Shown here in pieces: positions 45,302 through 54,269 of a DNA stretch of 64,000 nucleotides. Each line of letters begins with the position of its first letter. Within the stretch, counting starts at the first letter, position 1. Source of the DNA: Chitinophagaceae bacterium PMP191F. GTDB lineage: Bacteria > Bacteroidota > Bacteroidia > Chitinophagales > Chitinophagaceae. The stretch spans positions 186,001-250,000 of the forward strand of contig LGYU01000010.1 in NCBI GenBank assembly GCA_001302245.1, read 5' to 3'. Both the position numbers and the translations under genes were made by a program. Below the pieces are notes generated by a model. It had not been told where the DNA came from. It ran no database searches and saw only the letters and a program-made list of their open reading frames with translations.

Positions 45302-46552
45302 ATGTTACGGCTTCAAGATGTATTAATGATTGGTGGCATTTTCTGCAGTTTTGTGACCAGTATTCTGCTGTTCGTTAAAGGCAGTAATTACCGTCACGCC
45401 AATCGCCAGTTGGGTATTATCCTGTTCTCCTGTGGCTGGTATGCATTGCTATACCTGTTGTTCATTGGAGGGTGGCTGAAAGATATCCCTTATATTTTCA
45501 GGATAGGCAGCCCCCTGTATTATCTCATACCACCGTTGAGCTACCTGTATGTACGGACTGTGTTGTACGATGAAACTTCTTTTAAACGGTCTGACTGGCT
45601 GCATTTTATTCCCGCTGCCATCAATTTTTTGGAACTGATGCCTTTTTATTTTGCTGATACAGCAGTTAAAAAACAGGTGATCCAGGATATTGCCAGAGAT
45701 ATTAACCTGATCTATCTGAAAGGTTCCGGGTTTGTTCCGGTTGTTGTACATGCCACCCTTCGCCCGGTACAGGGAGTGATCTACCTGCTTTTTCAGTGGT
45801 TTATTCTATTACGATATTATTTCATACAAAAGAAGAAAGGGTACACTCAGCTTCCGGAAAACAAACGCTGGCTATTCATTTTCTCCGGCTTTCTGACCAC
45901 TATTTATGTAGCGCTGGCTGTTATTACTGTGACAGGGCTTCGCATACTGGGTTCAGGAATTGATCTGCTGGAACTGTGTAAAGGTCCTGTACTGGTAATG
46001 AACTTCGCCTTCTTCGGGTTCAGCGTATATCTTTTTTTCAAACCCAATATATTATACGGCGCCAGAATTTTGCAACCTGCAGTTACAGAAAAGCAGCCGG
46101 AAGAACCAACTTCTGTTATTGCACCTGCACATGAAAGTGTTTTTGCTGCTGATGAAATTCCCGAAGAAAACAGGCTGGCTAAAAAAGAACTGTTACTGCA
46201 TGAAGACCTGATAAAAAGTTATTGTGAAAGGCTGGAAAAATATATTACCGAACAACAGGCTTTTCGTAAACAGGGGCTAACCTTAAATATTTTGTCTGAT
46301 AACCTGGACATTCCACGGCACCATCTTTCACATGTGCTGAACAAACATTACCAGCAACGTTTTACCGATTTTATTAATACATACAGGGTCGACTATATCC
46401 GCCGGCGCATGCAGGATGATGACTGGAAGGGCATGACCCTGGAGGCATTGGGTGAAGAAGCCGGTTTCTCATCACGCAGTACATTTTTCTCCGCTTTTAA
46501 AAAGAACACGGGTTTTAGCCCCAGCGAATACCAGAAGCAAGAGAGGTTTTAG
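45302..46552 (+). CDS. Membrane-anchored AraC-family regulator
   Basis: 416 residues. Seven or so membrane helices occupy roughly residues 5-250 (LMIGGIFCSFVTSILLFVKG onward), followed by a cytoplasmic linker and a C-terminal AraC domain with LNILSDNLDIPRHHLSHVLNK and LEALGEEAGFSSRSTFFSAFKKNTGFSPSEY. This layout is frequent in Bacteroidota and suggests direct sensing at the membrane. It lies convergent with the TonB-receptor operon; its target is unknown. Confidence 0.9.
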   Translation: MLRLQDVLMIGGIFCSFVTSILLFVKGSNYRHANRQLGIILFSCGWYALLYLLFIGGWLKDIPYIFRIGSPLYYLIPPLSYLYVRTVLYDETSFKRSDWLHFIPAAINFLELMPFYFADTAVKKQVIQDIARDINLIYLKGSGFVPVVVHATLRPVQGVIYLLFQWFILLRYYFIQKKKGYTQLPENKRWLFIFSGFLTTIYVALAVITVTGLRILGSGIDLLELCKGPVLVMNFAFFGFSVYLFFKPNILYGARILQPAVTEKQPEEPTSVIAPAHESVFAADEIPEENRLAKKELLLHEDLIKSYCERLEKYITEQQAFRKQGLTLNILSDNLDIPRHHLSHVLNKHYQQRFTDFINTYRVDYIRRRMQDDDWKGMTLEALGEEAGFSSRSTFFSAFKKNTGFSPSEYQKQERF

Positions 46553-46714
46553 CCCTACAAATTGATGCTTTCTTGTGTGATTTTATAAAATGACACATAC
46601 CTCTACCCTTGTAAACTACCTGCTTTTCAACTGATATGTAGTTTTACATCTCCACCCCCTATAGAAACTCCTGGTCACCTCATTAACATCAATGTAAACC
46701 CCCAACCGGCATAT

Positions 46715-46888
46715 ATGCAACCCAGCATACATGTTTTTTCTGTGAGTCATTTTATTACGTTGCTGCCCATTTCATTCTTCAGCGGGGCATCGGCATTTTA
46801 CCTTGTACTGGTTATACAGGAACTTAAAAGCCTGCTGCAAAAAAAAGAACCCCATATTACAGGGGTACCTCTTAATACGGTCGAATAG
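46715..46888 (+). CDS. Doubtful small membrane-like frame (57 aa)
   Basis: An ATG-initiated frame of 57 residues with a hydrophobic middle (FITLLPISFFSGASAFYLVLV) in the gap between the AraC gene and the DUF6850 gene. It overlaps the minus-strand terminator at 46839-46866 and has no visible promoter, so it may be chance. Confidence 0.2.
   Translation: MQPSIHVFSVSHFITLLPISFFSGASAFYLVLVIQELKSLLQKKEPHITGVPLNTVE
46839..46866 (-). terminator. Terminator of the receptor-DUF4876-DUF6850 operon
   Basis: ACCCC / GGGGT stem with an eight-base loop, then a T-rich tract on the minus strand, 29 bases after the DUF6850 stop. Confidence 0.65.
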
Positions 46889-46894
46889 CTAATT

Positions 46895-48451
46895 TTACAA
46901 CACAATCCCTGCACTGAACTCCGCCCATTTACGACTTGCTTTGGCACCATGATAAATGGTATTGTGTACCACACTAGTTTTAGCCGTTTGCTGATACTGC
47001 AGGGCTCCCCGCACAAAAAATGTCTGCTTTTTATATTTTCCGTACCAGGCAATCCCGGCCTTACCCTGGTATTTTGCGGTATTATAAAAGGCAAAATCGG
47101 GATAGGCAACATTCGCTGTAAAGATCGTTTCTTCTGTAGCAGGTATCCTGATGTAAGAAGAAGCCAGCGGAAAAGTATACCCCGCTCCCCAGCTTATTTT
47201 TACCAAGTTGTCTTTTTCCAGGTACATATAATGTGCGCCTTTTAACTGCACATCTACCCACCTGTTCTCAACATGCGCGCTGATATTACCATCCACCCTG
47301 TACAAATCTCCATAATGACCATTCAATGCCAGTTCATGTTTGGGTTTCCCTTTTTTCAGGAAAACAACAGCCGGCTCTACCTCTACACGATCCCATGCAG
47401 CCACATAGTTGGTAGCAGCCAGTATAGAATCAATATTGAATGTTTGCAAAGAACTGTAGCTTGCCTGTATACGATACTGACGTATGTTGGTTGTTTTCTG
47501 CCACAAAGCATTCAACCCTATCAAATCATCATACTGCTCGCCGTAGCGGAACCTGGTAGCATTGGCTGTGGCGGCATCTCTTCTGAACTGGTGATCATTT
47601 CGTTTCCAGTAACCGGATACAGTAACCTGGCCAAAACAAAAATGTCCGTCGTAAACGCCATTGAAACCATAGTTATCGGCATACTCCCGCATATCCTGGA
47701 GTGTCAACTGCGGATCAAGATTACCATACCCCATTATCCTGTTCACTATATATTCAGGATACAGCGTTCTGTTTACCTGGTACGCTGTGTTCTTATAATC
47801 CACCGAAACCCTGTTCCTGTTGAATCCGAACGTATATCCCGCCGCAACGATGTGCTTCGGACTAAAACGCCAGCCTATGGAAGGAGAAGCCCGCAGGTAA
47901 AATGTTTTTTTAGAAGGCCGGGGGTCACTGTTCCTGTCCCCATTGCTGGCATTGTAATCAATGCCTCCGGACAGCCATAATTTTTCTTTAAAGAAAGCAT
48001 ACGAAACAATGGCATTCATATCGTACTCTCCATAACTCCATCTGCCTTTCTTCTGAGCATAAAAATAATAGGCGGTCAGATCCGGTTGCTGTGGAGCATA
48101 CGATAAGGTATTGCCCAGGCTATCGAGCGTGCTGACTGTATAGCGGAATCTGCCGCTTATTTTAAAACGTCCCAGTTGCCTTACACCTTCCGTTGCAAAA
48201 TAATATCCTGTATTTTTTCCAGGTACCTGCGAAAGATGCAGGTTGCCGCTTTCGCGGCTGTAGGTTAGTCCTACTATATTATAATAACGGGTATCGCTGA
48301 GCCGCTGTAAAATGGCGTCCTGGTGATAGAAAGAATAATTCTTATAAAAAAAATCACTGTAATAGCCCGCCGGCAGTGAGTCGGTGCGCTGCGCAGCCGA
48401 CTGCAGACAGCTCATTACAGTAATCAATAAAAAAACGCTATACCTATTCAC
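46895..48451 (-). CDS. DUF6850-type outer-membrane beta-barrel protein
   Basis: 518 residues with a GTG start and a signal peptide (LLITVMSCLQSAAQ). The remainder alternates polar and aromatic residues as in a barrel of 16-20 strands (GRFRYTVSTLDS, WLSGGIDYNAS, FYLRASPSIGWRF, IVAAGYTFGFNRN), ending in the aromatic-terminated strand WAEFSAGIVL. The DUF6850 label is from memory of Bacteroidota neighbours of DUF4876. It is the last gene of a three-gene unit behind a TonB receptor; likely an accessory outer-membrane component of unknown cargo. Confidence 0.8.
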   Translation of the reverse strand: MNRYSVFLLITVMSCLQSAAQRTDSLPAGYYSDFFYKNYSFYHQDAILQRLSDTRYYNIVGLTYSRESGNLHLSQVPGKNTGYYFATEGVRQLGRFKISGRFRYTVSTLDSLGNTLSYAPQQPDLTAYYFYAQKKGRWSYGEYDMNAIVSYAFFKEKLWLSGGIDYNASNGDRNSDPRPSKKTFYLRASPSIGWRFSPKHIVAAGYTFGFNRNRVSVDYKNTAYQVNRTLYPEYIVNRIMGYGNLDPQLTLQDMREYADNYGFNGVYDGHFCFGQVTVSGYWKRNDHQFRRDAATANATRFRYGEQYDDLIGLNALWQKTTNIRQYRIQASYSSLQTFNIDSILAATNYVAAWDRVEVEPAVVFLKKGKPKHELALNGHYGDLYRVDGNISAHVENRWVDVQLKGAHYMYLEKDNLVKISWGAGYTFPLASSYIRIPATEETIFTANVAYPDFAFYNTAKYQGKAGIAWYGKYKKQTFFVRGALQYQQTAKTSVVHNTIYHGAKASRKWAEFSAGIVL

Positions 48452-48497
48452 TATTGTCAGTTTACTTCGGTTTTAAAAGTTCATGCGGGTAGCTGCC

Positions 48498-49853
48498 TTA
48501 GTTGGCAAAGCCTCTGGGATTGGCCATAGCCAGGTAAGTAAAATCGTTATATGAATTGTTGGTATCCATCAGCACAATTCTTGAACCTACTATTTTGGCT
48601 GTTTTCCTGATCACGGATTGAGAAGAATAGCTGCTGCCAGGAACAAATGTGAAACCGGCATCCAGATTATCACGTAATTTTTTAGGCACTCTTGATGTAG
48701 TGGTTGACGGCTGTGTTTCTACTGCATCCAGCACAAATTTTACCGGTATCTGGTTGTATTGTGTAGTGGTAGAAGGGTTTTGCAGGTTGGGCGTCCAGTA
48801 TACATCTGAGCGCAGTTTTGCAGCTGCCTCCATGGTATTTACCTTGATAATGGCAAAACCATCCCTTCCGGGATTATCAAAGATCATATCGGTACCGAAT
48901 ATTTTAACTGGTTCCATATTTACTGACGAAGGCACATCAATATCAGAATCCAGCGGTTTGCTGACATAAGGTGCTACGTATGCTTCAAATTCGGCACTGC
49001 TAAGGTCCACTGTCAGGGAAGGATCCTGCACGGAAATGGCAGTTCCATCAGACCCTACAAAAGGCGCTTTGTGATTCACGGCTGTCTGGGCTATAAGAAT
49101 GCCTTTACCGGGAGCAACGGGATAAGTAGTTCCGGTACCGGGGATCATGTACATGGACTTGGCATACACGTAATCATTATTGGCATCTATATTGGCAGGC
49201 ATATTCAGTGCCTGTTGCCAATTGTATTGTCCTATAAATGCACCGCTGCTGATATAACCTGTACCAGTATTGATGGTAGTATTGTTTACACCGATCAGTG
49301 TTGCGATATAAAGACTATCTGCATATAAGGTGTCTGTTGAATTATTGTACAACTCAATAAACTGATCGCGATACAAAGCACCCAGTGTACGGTGGCTACC
49401 TGCAAAATAGATCTGTTTAATTACCCAATCGCCCACAATACCGGACTGTAACTTCAGTTCAACGGCTGTATTTCTTTCACGGTTGATGGGTGTAGTGTTT
49501 ACAGAAGCGTTGAAAATAACAGAATCGCCCTTTGGTTTAATGCCCGTAATGCTCAGGTATTGTGCAGCAGACAAGCTGATGGTAGCTGTAATATTGTATA
49601 CGGAAGAACTGATACCTTCCATGATTACTTTTCCGTTGGCATCAGTTGTATATGTTAATGAATTACCTGTACGCTGATTAGAAAGAGTAATTTTAATTCC
49701 CTGTTTGGGGAAACTGAAATTTCCGGCTGCTGTATCGTAAGTTACAGCTACTACTGCATCCACCATCGTATCACTTACCTGCAAATCCCGCCTGCAAGCA
49801 AATGATCCACACACTGCAATACAAACAATTATTATCATACTATTCGTTTTCAT
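48498..49853 (-). CDS. DUF4876-type surface lipoprotein
   Basis: 451 residues. The signal ends in a lipobox-like GSFAC. A starch-binding-like or carboxypeptidase-like fold follows (ITLSNQRTGNSLTYTTDANGKVIMEGI), then the DUF4876 part (QIYFAGSHRTLGALYRDQFIELYNNSTDTLY, DGFAIIKV). Such lipoproteins are regularly encoded next to TonB receptors and may work like SusD as a ligand-holding partner. It lies 22 bases after the receptor gene and 46 before the barrel gene. Confidence 0.85.
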   Translation of the reverse strand: MKTNSMIIIVCIAVCGSFACRRDLQVSDTMVDAVVAVTYDTAAGNFSFPKQGIKITLSNQRTGNSLTYTTDANGKVIMEGISSSVYNITATISLSAAQYLSITGIKPKGDSVIFNASVNTTPINRERNTAVELKLQSGIVGDWVIKQIYFAGSHRTLGALYRDQFIELYNNSTDTLYADSLYIATLIGVNNTTINTGTGYISSGAFIGQYNWQQALNMPANIDANNDYVYAKSMYMIPGTGTTYPVAPGKGILIAQTAVNHKAPFVGSDGTAISVQDPSLTVDLSSAEFEAYVAPYVSKPLDSDIDVPSSVNMEPVKIFGTDMIFDNPGRDGFAIIKVNTMEAAAKLRSDVYWTPNLQNPSTTTQYNQIPVKFVLDAVETQPSTTTSRVPKKLRDNLDAGFTFVPGSSYSSQSVIRKTAKIVGSRIVLMDTNNSYNDFTYLAMANPRGFAN

Positions 49854-49875
49854 GATCCGCTATTTATAGTTAGTA

Positions 49876-52641
49876 TTATAGAGTTAAACGAAGCTCTGCC
49901 CCGAAAGAAGGCGCTGTACGCAGTGAGAAGAATGACATGGTACTGGCACCTGTAGAGGTGGTTACCAGTTTCTGTTTATTCTGATTCAGGTACAGGACAT
50001 TGTAAGCACTGAAAGAAAAGCGCAGGTTATTGCCGATTTCCTTACTGATCACCGCATGCCAGTTGCTATACACATTGGGCAGGTTATTGGTAAGGGTTCT
50101 GTCTTCATCAGTACGCCACAGGTGCTGGTATCCGGCTGTTCTGGCAACATCCTTCGTCAAAGGCACCAGCTCCATATCTTTTGTATAGTATGCTACAGGG
50201 TAAAGACTTGCCTGGTTATATTTTGTTTTGCTGATCCAGAATATATCGCCGGATACAGACACTACCAGTCTTAATGCGCTGACATGTGTACTGGCAGTGA
50301 TGCCTGATTTTAAAGTGTAGGTAGTGTTTTCATTCTTGTCATACAAACCCACTATAGCTGTTTTGCCCTGCAATACAAATTCATCAAACTTTGTCATATC
50401 GCCCATTACAAGGTTCTTATTGAAGTAGTAGGTATTGTAAAACGAAGTGTTGAAAGTAAAGGAGGTCTGGATAGCCCTTACTTTGTTAGTATTTACAAAC
50501 AGCTCACCGCCCCATGTGGAAGTTTCAAGCGCATTGTTCAAAAGGCTATAGGTAACATTGTAATTTTTTGTACCGGTCTGCTCTATTTCCGGCTTTGCAC
50601 CGGGAACAGCTTTGGACACTTTGTATACAGGCAATGTTACACGAGTGTAATCTGTATTGCCGGCAACACCATCGTGTGTCTCCTTATAGAACATGTTCAT
50701 GCTAACCCTGAAAAGCGGTTGTTTCCAGCTCAACCCTACTTCTGACATGCTACTGGTATACGGTTTCAGGTTTTGATTGCGTACCTGAATCACATGCGTA
50801 TATGCCAGGTAATAATTTTCGGCATTATTGCCGGCGTAATAACTCAGCAACGGAATATCATAATATACATCACCGGGATTGATCTGCAATAGGGCCGGTG
50901 CTTTGGATGCCATACCAAAAGCAGCATTCAGGTTTACCTGTTTAGACAATGCATAGTTTAAACTGATCCTGGGTGCTATCACAAAAAAGCCATTCTGTTT
51001 ATCACCACGGATACCTAATGATATATTGGCTGGCCTGTTGGCAATATCTGTAGTAATTCGGTCTTCAGCATAAACGCCCCAGTAGGTTTGTGTAAACAGG
51101 GTGCGGTTAAATGCAATGGGTCTGTTGGTAACACCCTGATTGTAATTGGATGTTCTGGGTGTATTGGGATCTTCTACCAAACCCGGTCCGCGATTACCGC
51201 TGTAGTTCACATTTCCACCAACAATCACATTGTGAAACAAGGCTCCTGTTCTGAAATAATTATTCAGTTCCAGCCTGGCAAAACCATTCACCGGTCTGCC
51301 GATCAGCCTGCGGATAGCATAGTAATAACCAGGTACAAAATATCCTTCATGAATACCGGTTTCCATGGCAGTAGTAATTTGTTTGATGCTACTGATATTT
51401 ACATATACCTGGTCGTAAGAATCCTGTTTGCCACCACTGTAACTCACTGTAAAATCAATCTTTTTCAGCCATGCTTTTTTCAACTGCAGGCTGCTGCGGT
51501 TGTTGACAGAAAAACTGTAGTTTTTAAAGCTGGCAGCGCTATGACTTCCATCGTCCGGGTCTTCACGGATCTTATCAATGTTGGTAGCATAATCAACCGT
51601 CAGCGTGTTTTTAAATTTCACTTTCCCGGTGCTGGCATAACTCCAGGAAGCACTGCCCGAAACACGGTTGAATGATTTAAATTTATCGCGTGGATCTTCA
51701 TTACTGTTCAGGTAATCCATGCTGACACTCAATGCACCCAGTTTGCGCGACAGTTTCATACCCTTGCTGAGTGAAATATTTTGTGTTCCATACCGCATCC
51801 TGGTTGAAACACGCAGTGGTGATATACCGGCCTGCCTGTTTACCAATACTGCACCATCCGTATAATCACCCAGCCTGGCAGAAGCAACACCTGATATTAC
51901 TTCTACAGATTCAATATTTTCAACAGGTACCTGGCGCAGATCAATACCATTGTTGGCATAATCATTCATACGACCGGTACCTACACCAATCTGGTTGGCT
52001 GTTCCAAATCCGTTTCGACTTACGTTCACTGCCTGGATATTAGCGTTGTTAGAAACCGGGCTTCCATCCATCACAATAGCAGTTCCAAACGCATTGTTTA
52101 AACCAAAACTACCGCTGGTGGCTTCAGAGCGCAGTGTGATGTTCAGTTTGTCCATCACATTGGGCGGTGTAATTTTTTTACCGGGCAGGTAATTCAATAT
52201 GTCGGACAGACTTAAAGCCTGTGTTTGTTCAATGGCGGCTCTGTCAAAAACAATGGATGAGTTAGAGTTCAGCGTAGCCTGTCTTACAGATGTGACCTGT
52301 ATTTCAGGCAAAGCATACGACAGGTCATTCAATACAATATGAAAGGAAATATTCTTGCCTGATATAAATGTTTTTTTATAAGTATCCTTGCCTACGTGGC
52401 TTACTTCCAGTTGAATATTTTCGCCACGGGCTGGTACAGGCAGCACAAATGAAAAATGGCCTGCATTATCTGTTACAACATTTAATCCCAGTTCGTGGAT
52501 CTGCACATAGGCAAACGTAATAGCCTTACCGGCAGTATCGTATACAGAACCTTGTACTTCGTATGTATTTTTATTTTGTGCAATAACAACAGATGCATGC
52601 ACCAAAAACAACAGTAACAAAACAGATATTCTACGCAGCAT
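49876..52641 (-). CDS. TonB-dependent outer-membrane receptor
   Basis: About 921 residues from the ATG at 52641; the longer frame begins with GTG. Signal peptide ending VVIAQ, N-terminal carboxypeptidase-like domain (YEVQGSVYDTAGKAITFAYVQI), plug (LNYLPGKKITPPNV, VENIESVEVISGVASARLGDYTDGAVLV) and a barrel ending SFGAELRLTL. The plug has the long NNANIQAVNVSRNGFGTANQIG insertion seen in receptors paired with DUF4876. Cargo unknown; siderophore, haem or peptide are possible. First gene of the unit. Confidence 0.92.
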   Translation of the reverse strand: MLRRISVLLLLFLVHASVVIAQNKNTYEVQGSVYDTAGKAITFAYVQIHELGLNVVTDNAGHFSFVLPVPARGENIQLEVSHVGKDTYKKTFISGKNISFHIVLNDLSYALPEIQVTSVRQATLNSNSSIVFDRAAIEQTQALSLSDILNYLPGKKITPPNVMDKLNITLRSEATSGSFGLNNAFGTAIVMDGSPVSNNANIQAVNVSRNGFGTANQIGVGTGRMNDYANNGIDLRQVPVENIESVEVISGVASARLGDYTDGAVLVNRQAGISPLRVSTRMRYGTQNISLSKGMKLSRKLGALSVSMDYLNSNEDPRDKFKSFNRVSGSASWSYASTGKVKFKNTLTVDYATNIDKIREDPDDGSHSAASFKNYSFSVNNRSSLQLKKAWLKKIDFTVSYSGGKQDSYDQVYVNISSIKQITTAMETGIHEGYFVPGYYYAIRRLIGRPVNGFARLELNNYFRTGALFHNVIVGGNVNYSGNRGPGLVEDPNTPRTSNYNQGVTNRPIAFNRTLFTQTYWGVYAEDRITTDIANRPANISLGIRGDKQNGFFVIAPRISLNYALSKQVNLNAAFGMASKAPALLQINPGDVYYDIPLLSYYAGNNAENYYLAYTHVIQVRNQNLKPYTSSMSEVGLSWKQPLFRVSMNMFYKETHDGVAGNTDYTRVTLPVYKVSKAVPGAKPEIEQTGTKNYNVTYSLLNNALETSTWGGELFVNTNKVRAIQTSFTFNTSFYNTYYFNKNLVMGDMTKFDEFVLQGKTAIVGLYDKNENTTYTLKSGITASTHVSALRLVVSVSGDIFWISKTKYNQASLYPVAYYTKDMELVPLTKDVARTAGYQHLWRTDEDRTLTNNLPNVYSNWHAVISKEIGNNLRFSFSAYNVLYLNQNKQKLVTTSTGASTMSFFSLRTAPSFGAELRLTL

Positions 52642-52749
52642 TGCCTTAACCTTTTCTTTAGGGACCGCAAAAGTCACTGATTGACATTGATATCACTTAT
52701 ACAATCAGGAAAGGGACTTACGAAATAGGTAAAAACTGCTAAAACAAAG

Positions 52750-53256
52750 TCAAAACAGCAGATAATTACTGTTGCCCAGGTTTCTATTGCAATTATTGAT
52801 CAATAAAGAATCGGTTACAGACGCGGTGTTATTGATATTCACTTTTGCCAGGTCACGACTACCGGGATCATTGATCGTTGCCAGGTATTGAAACCCGATG
52901 GTTGTTTTAGCAGAAAGATCATAATCCAGTGCCATGCGTGCAGACAGGTTATTCTCTTTTTGTTTACCTGTGTAGGTCAGCATCCACGCATCTTTCGGAT
53001 ACAGCGTTGTAAGACCCTGCTGTATGCTGCTATAACCCAGTTTACCACCTGCACCAGCAGCCAGCCCGATCCTGTTTTTGCCGTACAGAAAACTGTTGCG
53101 AAGTGTATAGTAATTATAATGATTGGGATCGGAAGCTGCAGTCAGTGTATTTTTCCAGGAATTCTTCAATCCTTTCTTCAGGATAATATTAATGATATCT
53201 CCGCCACAGGCTACATCGTATTGTGCAGCAACAGTAAAAGCAAATCTGATAAATAC
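52750..53256 (-). pseudogene. Fragment of a second TonB-dependent receptor
   Basis: A 139-residue open frame (MKNSWKNTLTAASDPNHY to NSNYLLF) with barrel-like text continues upstream in frame without a start as YDVACGGDIINIILKKG, the plug-barrel junction of TonB receptors. Signal, most of the plug and most of the barrel are missing, so it is a decayed piece of about 165 residues. It is not a copy of the intact receptor next to it. It abuts the recombinase remnant. Confidence 0.75.
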
Positions 53257-53261
53257 TATTG

Positions 53262-53590
53262 GTATTAAGAAAATTCACGCGGTTGAGAAAAAGTATTTAA
53301 TGGAGAAAGTTTCGGAGGAGGCATATAAAGAAGTAATAAGCAATCTCCGGGGTCAAACAGCACGACTCCAAAAGGATCTTGTAAACCTGCACACAAACGA
53401 AGAGGCCTACTTCAAAAGTTGGAAGGCCTTATTTCAAGCTTTTCGATCACCTCGAAGTTCACAAAAAGCATCAGTTCATTAAGCTGGTGTTCGATAAGTT
53501 CTTGTACTACCAAGATGACATCTATCTAACACAATTCATTCATGAACTATTCCAACACAATCAACTGACTTTAAAAGAAAAAGGGCTGCT
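53262..53590 (+). pseudogene. Remnant of a recombinase C-terminus
   Basis: KKIHAVEKKYLMEKVSEEAY and onward to HTNEEAYFK is open in one frame; the continuation EVHKKHQFIKLVFDKFLYYQDD...LTLKEKG is in another, so a frameshift has occurred near 53420. The Lys/Glu-rich coiled coil resembles the C-terminal part of large serine recombinases of Bacteroidota. The catalytic domain is absent. The remnant runs into the terminator just before the tRNA-Leu gene, a usual landing place for integrative elements. Confidence 0.5.
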
Positions 53591-53604
53591 AGAAGTAGCA
53601 GCCC
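53570..53604 (-). terminator. Terminator of the tRNA-Gly/tRNA-Leu transcript
   Basis: GGGCTGCTA / TAGCAGCCC, a nine-pair stem with a four-base loop, followed on the minus strand by TTTTTCTTTT. It lies 32 bases after the tRNA-Leu 3' end. Confidence 0.8.
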
Positions 53605-53635
53605 CAATGATTAAGTTGGGCACAAGTCCCATTCG

Positions 53636-53721
53636 TACCCGGGAGGGGAATTGAACCCCTACTCCCATTACTGGGAACAGGATTTTAAGTCCTGCGCGTC
53701 TACCTATTCCGCCACCCGGGT
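53636..53721 (-). tRNA. tRNA-Leu (anticodon UAA)
   Basis: 86 nt with acceptor ACCCGGG / CCCGGGT and discriminator A, D arm GCGGAATAGGTAGACGC, anticodon arm CAGGA-CTTAAAA-TCCTG with UAA, a long variable arm (TTCCCAGTAATGGGAG) as in class II tRNAs, and T arm GGGGTTCAATTCCCC. CCA is not encoded. Second gene of a pair with tRNA-Gly. Confidence 0.96.
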
Positions 53722-53770
53722 GAGTGACAGGCACAAAAAAGGTGTGAGAACATCACACCTTCATTTTCAG

Positions 53771-53843
53771 AGCGGAAGACGAGGCTCGAACCCGCGACCT
53801 CAACCTTGGCAAGGTTGCGCTCTACCAACTGAGCTACTTCCGC
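53771..53843 (-). tRNA. tRNA-Gly (anticodon GCC)
   Basis: 73 nt: acceptor GCGGAAG / CTTCCGC with discriminator T, D arm GCTCAGTTGGTAGAGC, anticodon arm CAACC-TTGCCAA-GGTTG with GCC, T arm GCGAGTTCGAGCCTCGT. CCA is not encoded. First gene of the minus-strand tRNA pair. Confidence 0.96.
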
Positions 53844-53963
53844 ATTTTATCATTAAGAACTTTCGAAAAATTAAAGAACAAAGTAATCATCCAATTCCAT
53901 TTTTCAACCTGCTTACTTTCTTTCTTTTTCCTTTCTCACAACCCCGTTATTGAATTGGGAGTG

Positions 53964-53993
53964 CAAAGATAGAAATTGTATGATTACTTCAAA
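53964..53993 (-). promoter_or_regulatory. Promoter of the tRNA-Gly/tRNA-Leu pair
   Basis: TTTG (53990-53993), 18 bases, TATCTTTG (53964-53971) on the minus strand. The -7 box is about 120 bases before the tRNA-Gly 5' end. Confidence 0.6.
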
Positions 53994-54018
53994 ATTTTTC
54001 GCCAACTTTTTTTATAAA

Positions 54019-54225
54019 TTATTTGTACTCAGGCGTGTAGTGCGTATTGGCAGGCACATTCACCTCAGGCTTTCCTTTGTAGCGCTGAGTATATAAACTA
54101 TAACATCCGCCTAATACAAATGCCAGTACGCAGAATACCTGCAGATAAAACAGGAATACAGAAGAATTCACCCAGCTGTGTTTGAAATCTTTCTCGCGGT
54201 AATCTTTTTCTTGATGTTGATCCAT
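54019..54225 (-). CDS. Small single-span membrane protein (68 aa)
   Basis: 68 residues: a charged N-terminus (MDQHQEKDYREKDFKHSW), one membrane helix (VFLFYLQVFCVLAFVLGGCYSLY) and a short basic C-terminus. A -7 box precedes it. It is not a shadow of another gene. No family is recognised; orientation with the N-terminus inside is likely only from charge. Confidence 0.7.
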   Translation of the reverse strand: MDQHQEKDYREKDFKHSWVNSSVFLFYLQVFCVLAFVLGGCYSLYTQRYKGKPEVNVPANTHYTPEYK

Positions 54226-54243
54226 AACGAGTTAATTGCTGTG

Positions 54244-54251
54244 CAAAAATA
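54244..54251 (-). promoter_or_regulatory. Candidate -7 box (TATTTTTG) of the small membrane protein gene
   Basis: Exact TAnnTTTG match 18 bases before the ATG at 54225. Confidence 0.5.
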
Positions 54252-54269
54252 GTAGTTCAGATGAAAAAA

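Noticed and set aside
47273-47980. 235-codon open frame antisense to the DUF6850 gene
   Set aside because: No promoter or domain; a shadow of an outer-membrane barrel sequence.
53123-53482. 119-codon plus-strand frame beginning in the receptor fragment
   Set aside because: Only its second half resembles a recombinase tail; the first half is antisense to the receptor remnant, so it is not one gene.
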